From Candidatus Eiseniibacteriota bacterium (GTDB lineage: Bacteria > Eisenbacteria > RBG-16-71-46 > CAIMUX01 > WJJG01), in contig JAGMBO010000025.1 in NCBI GenBank assembly GCA_023129715.1, positions 1-41,168 of the forward strand: a stretch of DNA of 41,168 nucleotides. The letters are read 5' to 3'. Shown here piece after piece: positions 7,206-14,756 of the stretch (position 1 is the stretch's first letter; every line of letters begins with the position of its first letter). Made by a program: the position numbers and the translations under genes. Below the pieces are notes generated by a model. It did not search any database. It had not been told where the DNA came from and saw only the letters and a list, made by a program, of their open reading frames with translations.

Positions 7206-8984
7206 ATGCTGCAGATGTGGTTGGCGATCACCCAGGGAGACCCTGGGAAGATCCGGCGCCCCGATCCGGGAGTGAGCGGCCCGGCCCTGATCGCCTACGA
7301 CGGCCCCCTCGGTCCCGCCCATGTTCTGCTCGCCCTCTATCCCGAGACCTTGGCTGCCCGTTCCCTCGTGCGCCACGATGCGCATCTCGAAGTGCGCATC
7401 GGGAAGTGCCATGCCGCCCTCCCCCTTCCGGATGCCTGTGACGACGATGATCCCCGCCTGACGCTCGATGCGACCGGCGGCCGGCTGGAGCTCACCCTGC
7501 CGGTCACCGCCACGATGCAACTCTTCGCGACGGGCACGGGGAAGAGCCTCTACGTCAGCACCGATCCCCGCTGGCTGTACGACCCCACGATGCAGCTCGA
7601 TCCCCGCGGGCTCTATGCGCTTCTCCAATTCGGTACTCTGGTCCCGCCCTATTCCTGCTGGCGCGAGATCCGCCGTCTGCAACCCGGGCACCGCGCGACG
7701 CTCCACTTCGATCCCCCCCTGCTCAAGGAAAGACCCGCGCCCTGCTGGCAGCCCCCCGCCTCCGCGGAGACGCCCCCCCCCACGCCCGAAGAGCAGGAGG
7801 ATCTCGTCGCCGAGGTGCTCGATGCATGCCTGCGCCGGCTCTCTCCCGACTGCCGGCCGGTGGTGCTCTTCAGCGGAGGCGTCGACTCAAGTCTCTTGGC
7901 CGCCCGGGCGGCGGCGCTGGGCTGGAACGACACCCTGCTGGCCAACTACTCCATGGGGCCCGATGACCACGAGGGAAAACTCGCCCGGAAGATCGCCGCG
8001 CATCTCGGTCTGCCCTTCCGGTCGTTGACCGATGATCCCGACGCCTGGGACCAGCCCCTGGAGCGCCTGGCGCGCGACTACCCCCAGCCTCTGGGGGACT
8101 ACTCGCTCGTACCCACCTGGCGACTCGCGCGCCGCGTGCAGGCAGAGGCGGGAACACGCTGCTGTGTCCTCGACGGCACCGGGGCCGACGCCATCTTCCG
8201 CACCTTCCCCAAGCTGGCACGCTGGCAACGCCTCTATCGCCTGCCCCGCCCCGCACGCCTGGTCGCCTCCGGGCTCTACGCTCCCCTGGACGGCTGGCTG
8301 CACGACTCGCGCGCCGGGCGCCGGCTGGGCGCGGCGCGCACCTCGCTTCAGCTCCCTTTCCTGCTCGGCTCGATGATCTCCGAGAACCCGCTGGCCGGCA
8401 TCGCCTACGACTTCCCCGGGCGGCTCCGCCGTGAGGTGCATGCCGCGATCACCGCCGGCATTGCCGCCTGCTTCGCCTTGCCCGGCGAGGCGATGGACTC
8501 ACGCGGACTAGACCTGCGCCACGTCGTCTGCGATCTGACCGGACAGAAGGATGCGCCGCTCTTCTTGGGACAACCCCTCGACATCGCCTATCCCTTCCTC
8601 GTTCCGCCTATTGTCCGCCTCGGGCTCCAGGAAGCGATCCGCTGGCCCGGGGCGGACGAATCGAAGGCGGTGCTCAAGCGGCTCCTCGCCCGTCACCTGC
8701 CGGCTGAGTGGATCTACCGCCCCAAGAGGGGATTCACGCCGCCGATTGCCCGCGGGCTGCGCGCCCCTGGACCTCAGGCGGCACTGCACGAGGTCGTTCT
8801 GGCGGCGAGCAATCCCCTGCGTCCCTTCTTGAAGATGCGCACAATCAGCCGCATGGTGGCAGGCACGGCCGCCGGACGCCCGCTGCCGCACACGACCTAC
8901 AACTTCATCTGGACGCTGCTGGCGACCTCGCTCTGGCTCGATCAATTCGGCCGGCAGCCGCCCGTGGCGCGCGCGCATGAGTGA
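7206..8984 (+). CDS. Asparagine synthetase-like amidotransferase lacking the catalytic Cys of the glutaminase domain
   Basis: 592 residues. The C-terminal half is an asparagine synthase domain with the ATP-pyrophosphatase loop SGGVDSS at 223-229 and DGTGADAIF, equivalent to the DGxGADExF motif. The N-terminal ~190 residues only loosely resemble the class II glutaminase fold: there is no Cys at position 2 (MLQMW). Ammonia-dependent use or loss of glutamine hydrolysis is therefore inferred. AsnB-like proteins in surface-glycan and exosortase clusters are thought to amidate uronic acids or other carboxyl groups. The start ATG has GAGGAAA five bases ahead. A 9-base poly-C tract (7773-7781) lies in the coding sequence. 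It probably acts on a sugar rather than on free aspartate, given the neighbours. Confidence 0.82.
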   Translation: MLQMWLAITQGDPGKIRRPDPGVSGPALIAYDGPLGPAHVLLALYPETLAARSLVRHDAHLEVRIGKCHAALPLPDACDDDDPRLTLDATGGRLELTLPVTATMQLFATGTGKSLYVSTDPRWLYDPTMQLDPRGLYALLQFGTLVPPYSCWREIRRLQPGHRATLHFDPPLLKERPAPCWQPPASAETPPPTPEEQEDLVAEVLDACLRRLSPDCRPVVLFSGGVDSSLLAARAAALGWNDTLLANYSMGPDDHEGKLARKIAAHLGLPFRSLTDDPDAWDQPLERLARDYPQPLGDYSLVPTWRLARRVQAEAGTRCCVLDGTGADAIFRTFPKLARWQRLYRLPRPARLVASGLYAPLDGWLHDSRAGRRLGAARTSLQLPFLLGSMISENPLAGIAYDFPGRLRREVHAAITAGIAACFALPGEAMDSRGLDLRHVVCDLTGQKDAPLFLGQPLDIAYPFLVPPIVRLGLQEAIRWPGADESKAVLKRLLARHLPAEWIYRPKRGFTPPIARGLRAPGPQAALHEVVLAASNPLRPFLKMRTISRMVAGTAAGRPLPHTTYNFIWTLLATSLWLDQFGRQPPVARAHE

Positions 8985-9133
8985 CGGGTCGCAGTGGATC
9001 AGCGGCGGGACGGCCCGCGGGGAAGGCTCAGGAGCCGTGGGACCCGTGGCATCGGCGGGGGGGGTATCGGAGGCGAACGCCCCTTGCCGAGCGCGTGGGG
9101 AGCGGATCAAGGCGCAGGGGAGCTGGAATCGGA

Positions 9134-10198
9134 ATGAACGGGCCGGGTGATCAAGCGGCCCCACGGGAGACCGCCGAGTGGGACGACCGCTATGACGCGC
9201 TCCTCGAGGGCCGCCGGGAAGCGACCTTCTTCCACACCCGCGCCTGGGCGCGCACGGTCACCGCGGCCTTCCCCCAGCTGCGCGACGATGCCCGCATCCT
9301 GACGGCTGGCGGAGAACCCTGCGCACTGCCCCTCTTTCGCTGGCAACGCCTCGGCGGTCTGTTGACCACCTGGCACAGCAGCTTCCCCTTTCTCTACGGA
9401 GGCCCCGTGCCCGCCCGGCCGGCGGCCTGGAAGGCGTTGGATGCGCTGCTGGAACGCGTCGGGGGATCGGTCATCCTGGTGGGCAACCCCTTCGCCGCCC
9501 TCGCACCGCAGGCGGAGCCGGCTTCCGGCCCCCCGGAGGCGAGGGCGATCGGGCAGGGGTGTCCAGAATCGGCCGGGCGGGAGAGCCTGAGTGTTGCGAT
9601 GGCAGCGTCCCTGCAACGGGGCGTGGAAACGACCCACCTGCTCACCCTGCCCACCAGCGTCGAGGCCTACTGGCGCGACGTGCTGACGACGCGCAAGCGC
9701 AACGACATCCGGCGTCTGACCCGCAAGGGGGTTACGGTCGAGATCAGTGAGGCGCCGGCGGATCTCGAGGCGGTCTACCAGCTCTACCAGCGCCGCATGG
9801 CCACCTGGGAACAACGGCCGCAGCTCATCTATCCGCTGAACCTCTACCGGGAGATGATCGCGCGCGGCCAGGGCGCGGCGCGCTGCTACGTCGCCCGCTA
9901 CGAGGAGAAGGTCATCGGCGGCACCTTTGTCATCCGCTGGAACGGCATCGTCCACTACAATGCCGGATACTTCGACGATCGGGCGCGCGCCTTGCGGCCG
10001 AATGTGCTGATCCAGGAGCGGATCATTCGTGATGCCATCGAGGATGGGTTCCGGATCTACGACATGCTTCCCAGCGCGGGATTGGCCAAGGTGGCCGCTT
10101 TCAAGGAATCCTTCGGCGGCCGGCCGGTCCACTTCCCTCGCTGGGAGCGGTTGGGACGCGGGCACCGCTGGCGATCGGCATGGCGGCGCCGGCGGTAG
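9134..10198 (+). CDS. FemAB/GNAT-fold acyltransferase (Acetyltransf_6 type)
   Basis: 354 residues. The N-terminal EWDDRYDALL...ATFFHTRAWA is the common opening of FemAB-like GNAT proteins. The C-terminal half (about 165-335) holds the Acetyltransf_6 domain, with TTRKRNDIRRLTRKG, GGTFVIRWNGIVHYNAGYFDD and FKESFGG. The family transfers acyl or aminoacyl groups from CoA or tRNA to amino sugars or peptidoglycan stems. Next to a sugar aminotransferase, N-acylation of an amino sugar is a reasonable inference. The reading frame is open back to 8981, but the family match begins at the ATG at 9134, with GGGGAG about 11 bases ahead, so the start is moderately sure. The 149-bp gap before it holds only an 8-base G run (9057-9064). 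Confidence 0.8.
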   Translation: MNGPGDQAAPRETAEWDDRYDALLEGRREATFFHTRAWARTVTAAFPQLRDDARILTAGGEPCALPLFRWQRLGGLLTTWHSSFPFLYGGPVPARPAAWKALDALLERVGGSVILVGNPFAALAPQAEPASGPPEARAIGQGCPESAGRESLSVAMAASLQRGVETTHLLTLPTSVEAYWRDVLTTRKRNDIRRLTRKGVTVEISEAPADLEAVYQLYQRRMATWEQRPQLIYPLNLYREMIARGQGAARCYVARYEEKVIGGTFVIRWNGIVHYNAGYFDDRARALRPNVLIQERIIRDAIEDGFRIYDMLPSAGLAKVAAFKESFGGRPVHFPRWERLGRGHRWRSAWRRRR

Positions 10199-10217
10199 GG
10201 AGGGGAGGGTCCCGACG

Positions 10218-11426
10218 ATGCCGACCAGGGATGCGTGGCAGTGGCCCTTGCCGGGCGCGCAGCCGGTGCGCGAGGATTACCTCGTTTTCGGCCGGCCCGA
10301 CATCCGCGAGGAGGAGATCCGCGAAGTGGAGGCAACCCTGCGCTCGGGGTGGCTCGGAACCGGCCCCCGCGTCGCCCGCTTCGAGGAAGCCTTCCGCGAC
10401 TATAGCGGCGCGCGCTTCGCCATGGCGCTCAACTCCTGCACGGCCGGGCTGCATCTCTCGATGATCGCGGTCGGTGTCACCGCGGGTGACGAGGTGATCA
10501 CCTGTCCGATGACCTTTGCCTCGACCGCCAACGCGATTTGCCACCTCGGAGCGACACCCGTGTTTGCCGATTGCGACCGGCGAACGCTGTGCATCGACCC
10601 CGATGACGTCGCCCGCCGGATCACCCCGCGCACCCGGGCGATCGTCCCGATTCACTTCGCCGGACGGGCGGCCGAGATGAACCGCCTGACTGACCTGGCG
10701 CAGGCGCACGGCTTGAAGATCGTCGAGGATGCAGCGCATGCGATCGAGAGCGTTCATCAGGGGCGCAAGATCGGAACCATCGGCGACTGCACGACCTTCA
10801 GCTTCTATGTCACCAAGAACGTCATCACTGGAGAGGGCGGCATGGTGACGACCAACGATCCGGCAATCGCCGACTGGATCAAGGTCGCCGGCCTGCACGG
10901 GCTGACACAGGACGCCTGGAAGCGCTTCTCCGACGAGGGCTACCGTCACTACGAGGTAATCTTCCCCGGCTTCAAGTACAACATGATGGATCTGCAGGCG
11001 GCGATTGGGATCCACCAGCTCGCCCGCATCGAGGCGGGCTGGAAGCGGCGCACACAGATCTGGCAGCGCTACGCGGAGGCCTTCGCCGATCTGCCGCTGG
11101 GGATTCCGCCCGAACCTCCCCCGGGCGACCGGCACGCCCGCCATCTCTTCATCATCCTGTTGCGCATCGAGGAGCTGCGCGCGACGCGGGATCAGGTCCT
11201 GCAGGCGCTGCATGCCGAGGGCATCGGCAGCGGCGTCCACTATCGCGCGCTCCACCAGCATCCCTACTACAGCAAGCGGTTCGGCTTCCGGCCCGACGAC
11301 TACCCCAATGCCGCCTGGGCCGGCGAGCGGACGCTCTCGCTGCCGCTCTCGCCTCGGCTCAGCGACCGAGATGTCGAGGATGTGATCACGGCGGTGCGCA
11401 AGGTGCTGACCGCGGCGGCGCGCTAG
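10218..11426 (+). CDS. DegT/DnrJ/EryC1/StrS-family PLP-dependent sugar aminotransferase
   Basis: 402 residues, normal for the family. It shows GRPDIREEEIREVEATLRSGWLGTGP at the start, the cofactor region LNSCTAGLHL, the VEDAAHAIES aspartate site and the Schiff-base lysine K200 in FYVTKNVITGEGGM. The C-terminal GSGVHYRALHQHPYY segment is also typical. Such enzymes transfer an amino group from glutamate to a nucleotide-linked ketosugar. The ATG at 10218 is preceded by AGGGGAGGG. It is the last gene of the cassette and converges with tatA; a long palindrome separates the two. The exact sugar (for example an ArnB-, PseC- or PglE-like substrate) cannot be told from the sequence. Confidence 0.92.
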   Translation: MPTRDAWQWPLPGAQPVREDYLVFGRPDIREEEIREVEATLRSGWLGTGPRVARFEEAFRDYSGARFAMALNSCTAGLHLSMIAVGVTAGDEVITCPMTFASTANAICHLGATPVFADCDRRTLCIDPDDVARRITPRTRAIVPIHFAGRAAEMNRLTDLAQAHGLKIVEDAAHAIESVHQGRKIGTIGDCTTFSFYVTKNVITGEGGMVTTNDPAIADWIKVAGLHGLTQDAWKRFSDEGYRHYEVIFPGFKYNMMDLQAAIGIHQLARIEAGWKRRTQIWQRYAEAFADLPLGIPPEPPPGDRHARHLFIILLRIEELRATRDQVLQALHAEGIGSGVHYRALHQHPYYSKRFGFRPDDYPNAAWAGERTLSLPLSPRLSDRDVEDVITAVRKVLTAAAR

Positions 11427-11432
11427 AGACTA

Positions 11433-11568
11433 TTGCGCACCAGGTCTTCCGGGGGGAGGTCCCTGAGAGGGTGGGCCGCGAGTTCCGCAGCGAGCGCGCG
11501 AGCGGGAGCGAGGACATGTTCGAGCGGGAGCCCTCTCAGGGACCTCCCCCGAACCAGCGCGAGCGCAA
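11433..11568. repeat. Long palindrome between degT-type gene and tatA
   Basis: Positions 11452-11471 (GGGGGAGGTCCCTGAGAGGG) and 11531-11550 form a perfect 20-bp inverted repeat. Outside it, TTGCGC (11433-11438) pairs with GCGCAA (11563-11568). The 59-base centre is rich in GCGAG and CGAGC motifs and contains the palindrome GGACATGTTC (near-complete dyad ACATGT). It sits between two convergent stops (11426 and 11585), so a bidirectional terminator or a REP/MITE-like element is likely. No T-tract is adjacent to the stem. Confidence 0.8.
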
Positions 11569-11584
11569 CGAGTGTTGGTTGGAT

Positions 11585-11818
11585 CTAGGAGTCCTTGTCA
11601 GTGGGCTTGTCGACGGGTCTGTTCGAGGTGGCCTTCCCGTCTTTCTCCCGATCGTCCTCACGAATCCCCTGTTTGAACTCGGTGATCCCGCGTCCCAAAC
11701 CGCGGGCCAGCTCGGGGATCTTGCGGGCGCCGAAGAGCAGCACCAGAACGAGGACGATGAGTAGGATCTCCGTGGCTCCCAGGGGACCCAGGAGCTGAGC
11801 AACAACCGAGGGCACCAT
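11585..11818 (-). CDS. tatA: Sec-independent translocase subunit TatA/TatE
   Basis: 77 residues. One membrane helix (about 14-30, ATEILLIVLVLVLL), the hinge FGARKIPELARGLG and an amphipathic helix (GRGITEFKQGIRED) are the hallmarks of TatA, followed by a short charged tail. TatA oligomers form the pore of the twin-arginine system that exports folded proteins. The ATG at 11818 has AAGGAGGT ahead; a longer frame upstream has no support. It is the last gene of the folB-to-tatA operon. tatC is 8 kb away on the same strand, and no tatB is seen, so a TatA/C two-part system is inferred. Confidence 0.93.
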   Translation of the reverse strand: MVPSVVAQLLGPLGATEILLIVLVLVLLFGARKIPELARGLGRGITEFKQGIREDDREKDGKATSNRPVDKPTDKDS

Positions 11819-11899
11819 GCCGACCTCCTTGCCGGGACGCGCGGGCTCAGGTGGCGCGTGCAGCGACAACCGAGCTTAGCATAGCCTGGTGGGCGCGGT

Positions 11900-12580
11900 C
11901 TAGCGCGTGCTGTGGCCCGCGGATGCATCCTCGAGCGCATCGGCGAGGTCCTGGCCGAGGATGACGAGGACATCCACCGTCGGCGAGGAGCGCTCCTGCG
12001 AAATCAGCCGTCCGACCCCCCAGCGCTCCCGGAGAAAGGTAACCACCGCCTCCCCCTCGAGACGCTCGGCGGAGCGCCGCACGACGATCGTCTCCCGGTA
12101 GGAATCGGTGTCCGCATTCGAGATGCCGAGCACATCGAACCCGCTTCCGCGGAAGGCCTCTCGCATCCGCGCCGCCAGCCGGGCAACGCCGCAACCGTTG
12201 GCCAGATGCAGTCGGATCGGCGGCGCGGCACCGATCGCCGCGTGTCCCGGGGAGGAACGGAAGGGCGCAATCGGCGGCAACGAGCGCCGGCCGGCGACGC
12301 GATCTCCGGCCTCCCCGAAACCCTCTCCGCCGGCCGGGGCGACCGCCGGTAGGATCTGGGGCCGCCCCCCCCCCCAGCCCTCCTCACCTGTCTGCCCCTC
12401 CTGCACACCACGGGAGGGCAGCAGGCCGAGCAACGAGGCGGCAAAAAGCAACAAGACGACAACCAGCAGGAACTCGAGCACGCCCCGCACGAGCCGTCCC
12501 AGCGAGCGATCCCCCCCGCCGCGCGAGCGCCGAGAGCGCCGTGAACTGGCCCGCGAGGCGGATCGGCGGGCGGCGGTCAT
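11900..12580 (-). CDS. Membrane-anchored LytR_C (LytR C-terminal) domain protein
   Basis: 226 residues. A Ser/Arg-rich cytoplasmic start (1-28) precedes a membrane helix about 30-54, a Pro/Gly-rich linker, and a LytR_C domain about 125-215 (IRLHLANGCGVARLAARMREAF, SYRETIVVRRS, VDVLVILGQDL). The domain occurs at the end of LytR-CpsA-Psr cell-wall ligases and alone in many Gram-negatives, where its role is unknown; an envelope function is likely. The ATG at 12580 overlaps the stop of the GlmU-HIT gene (ATGA, 12577-12580). A run of 11 C on the plus strand (12365-12375; poly-G in the coding strand) lies between the helix and the domain. A one-base slip there would cut off the domain. Confidence 0.8.
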   Translation of the reverse strand: MTAARRSASRASSRRSRRSRGGGDRSLGRLVRGVLEFLLVVVLLLFAASLLGLLPSRGVQEGQTGEEGWGGGRPQILPAVAPAGGEGFGEAGDRVAGRRSLPPIAPFRSSPGHAAIGAAPPIRLHLANGCGVARLAARMREAFRGSGFDVLGISNADTDSYRETIVVRRSAERLEGEAVVTFLRERWGVGRLISQERSSPTVDVLVILGQDLADALEDASAGHSTR

Positions 12581-13746
12581 GACATCACCTCGGAGAGCCG
12601 CTTCCACGCTCGGGCCGGCGTCTCGGGGATAAGCTTCAGGCCGGCGAGCAAGGGCAGGAAGCTGATGTCGCCACCCCAACGGGGCACGAGGTGGAAGGCG
12701 AGGTGTTCTCCGGTGCCGGAATTGCATCCCATATTGAGGGCATCGAAGGGATAGACGGCGCGCAGGGCGCTCTCGCCCCGCCGCACCCAGTGAGCCAACT
12801 CGGCAACCTCCTCCGGGGTCAAGGCGAGCAGCGTCGTCACATGGCGACGGGGAAAGGCGAGCAGATGCCCATTGTTGAACGGCTGGAGAGCCACCTTCAG
12901 CCCAGCCAATTCCCCGCTGCCCAGCAGAAGGTGATCGCCACTCGCCGCACCGGCTGCCCGCGCCACCCGTGCGGCGGCGGCGCAGAGCTCACAGGGAGGG
13001 GCCGGATTGCGCAGGCGGGAGGCATGCACGCGCTCCACTTCGTAGAGTTGTTCGAGGGTATTGACGCCGAGGATCTCGGCGGCATCGCGGAGATGATAAC
13101 TGCCGATCCGGCGGCCGGAGCGGTAGAGCAGGCCGATCACGTCGGTCAGATAGAGCTCGCCGCTCGCATTGGCGGGCTGCAGCTGCCCCAACGCGGGAAA
13201 GAGATCGGCCGCCTCGAAGGCGATGATCCCGGAATTGATCTCCTGAATCGTCTCCTGGCCCGGAGCGAGATCGCGCTGTTCGACGACCCCGGTACAGAGT
13301 CCCGCGGTGTCGCGCACGATGCGCCCGTAGCCCCCCGGGTCCTCGAAACTGGCGGTTAGGATGCTGGCCGCATTGTTCTCCTGGCGGTGGAGCTCGAGCA
13401 GCTCGGCAAGCGTTTCGGAGCGCAGGAGGGGCACATCGCCGTAGACCACGAGCACGGTACCGGAGAAACCCGCGAGGGCTGCCCCGCTCGCGCGCACGGC
13501 ATCCCCCGTACCGCGCTGCTCTCGCTGCAGAACGATCTCCACATCCTCGGTGGCCACCGCCGCTTCGATCTCTGCGGCGCGATGCCCGAGGACGAGCAGG
13601 ACGCGGTCGGGCTGTAGACCCCGCACCGTATCCAACACGTGGGAAAGGAGCGGTCGCCCCGCCATCGGATGGAGGACCTTGGGCAAATCGGGGGGCATGC
13701 GCGTCCCCTTGCCCGCGGCGAGAATGACGACCGCCGGTCCCCTCAT
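12577..13746 (-). CDS. Fusion of GlmU-type UDP-GlcNAc pyrophosphorylase with a HIT domain
   Basis: 389 residues. Residues 1-~235 match the uridylyltransferase half of GlmU: LAAGKGTRMPPDLPKVLH, QRGTGDAV, YGDVPLL (102-108), EINSGIIAF and NASGELYLTDVI. They would make UDP-GlcNAc from UTP and GlcNAc-1-P. The left-handed beta-helix acetyltransferase half of GlmU is absent. Instead, residues ~250-365 are a HIT domain close to the Ap4A-phosphorylase-like group: CELC (252-255), NNGHLLAFPRRHV and HLAFHLVPRWGGD. The histidine triad reads H348-L-A350-F-H352, so the middle, normally nucleophilic His is Ala. The NTase half looks active; the HIT half is predicted not to be catalytic and may only bind nucleotide. 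The gene overlaps panC and the LytR_C gene by four bases each. Confidence 0.85.
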   Translation of the reverse strand: MRGPAVVILAAGKGTRMPPDLPKVLHPMAGRPLLSHVLDTVRGLQPDRVLLVLGHRAAEIEAAVATEDVEIVLQREQRGTGDAVRASGAALAGFSGTVLVVYGDVPLLRSETLAELLELHRQENNAASILTASFEDPGGYGRIVRDTAGLCTGVVEQRDLAPGQETIQEINSGIIAFEAADLFPALGQLQPANASGELYLTDVIGLLYRSGRRIGSYHLRDAAEILGVNTLEQLYEVERVHASRLRNPAPPCELCAAAARVARAAGAASGDHLLLGSGELAGLKVALQPFNNGHLLAFPRRHVTTLLALTPEEVAELAHWVRRGESALRAVYPFDALNMGCNSGTGEHLAFHLVPRWGGDISFLPLLAGLKLIPETPARAWKRLSEVMS

Positions 13747-14756
13747 GCCTTCCCCCTCGGCAGGCGGATCCCCTCGGCCATCCGTCCCCCCGGCACGTTG
13801 ATCAGGATGTTGTCGATCAGGCGCCCCACTCCCAACCGCGCCGCGATCGCGATCAGGGTCCGCCCCTCCAGAACGCGCCGTTCCTCGAGGCTCTCGGGAT
13901 CGACGAGCGCGATGTACTCGATCTCGAACCCGGTGTCCCGGATGATCGCATCGTGCATGCGCGCCCGCAGGCGGTTCGGATCGCGCTCGTTGCCCAGCAG
14001 GATCTCCCGCTGCGCCATGCGCAGGGTCTCGTAGAGACGCGGCGCTTCCCGGCGCTCTTGCTCGGTCAGATACCGATTGCGCGAACTCAGCGCCAGCCCA
14101 TCCTTCTCCCGCACGGTGGGACAGCCGACGACCTTCACGCCGACATTCAAGTCGGCGAGCATGCGTTCCAGGATGATGAGCTGCTGGGCGTCCTTCTGGC
14201 CGAGGTAGAGCCGGTGGGGCTGGACGATGCCGAGCAGCTTCAGGACCACCGTGCAGACCCCGTCGAAGTGGCCCGGCCGTTCGGCCCCGCAGAGGCGCTC
14301 CGCCATCGGCCCGACTCCGACCCGGGTGGTAAACCCCTCCGGATAGAGGTCGGCAACCTCGGGCACGAAGACCGCATCGACTCCCGCCTCGCGCGCGCGA
14401 TCCATGTCCCGCGCCAGATCGCGCGGGTAGCGTCCGTAGTCCTCGCCGGGACCGAATTGCAGCGGGTTGACGAAGATGCTCACTACGACGACGCCATTCT
14501 GGCTGCGCGCCTTGCGCACCAGCGCGAGGTGCCCCGCGTGCAGCGCGCCCATCGTCGGCACGAAACCGATCTTGCGCCCCTGCTCACGCATCTGCATCGA
14601 GAACCGATGCTGGGAGCCCGGGGATTGCAGGCGCTTCATCACGCTGGGGGCGCTCTTGGATCCCCGGGCCTTCCTCTCCCCCGGCGCACTCGCGCCGGAA
14701 GAAGCGTGCTTCGCGCGGGCGGGGACCCGCTTCTTTGGTGAGCTGCCGGTCATCAT
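13743..14756 (-). CDS. panC: Pantothenate synthetase
   Basis: 337 residues. It joins pantoate and beta-alanine with ATP to give pantothenate. Motifs: GFVPTMGALHAGHLALV (HIGH-like ATP site), FVNPLQF, YLGQKDAQQLIIL and REKDGLALSSRNRYL (SSRN). The ATG at 14756 (or the next codon, 14753) is chosen because GGGAGG precedes it; it overlaps the panB stop. This gives a basic Lys/Arg/Ser/Pro-rich N-terminal extension of roughly 40-50 residues compared with the usual ~280-residue enzyme. An internal ATG at the MKRLQSP segment would give normal length but lacks a clear ribosome site. The stop overlaps the next gene start (ATGA). Confidence 0.93.
   Translation of the reverse strand: MMTGSSPKKRVPARAKHASSGASAPGERKARGSKSAPSVMKRLQSPGSQHRFSMQMREQGRKIGFVPTMGALHAGHLALVRKARSQNGVVVVSIFVNPLQFGPGEDYGRYPRDLARDMDRAREAGVDAVFVPEVADLYPEGFTTRVGVGPMAERLCGAERPGHFDGVCTVVLKLLGIVQPHRLYLGQKDAQQLIILERMLADLNVGVKVVGCPTVREKDGLALSSRNRYLTEQERREAPRLYETLRMAQREILLGNERDPNRLRARMHDAIIRDTGFEIEYIALVDPESLEERRVLEGRTLIAIAARLGVGRLIDNILINVPGGRMAEGIRLPRGKA

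Noticed and set aside
11471-11764. A 97-residue plus-strand ORF starting in the palindrome centre
   Set aside because: It runs through the palindrome and antisense to tatA, with no family features.
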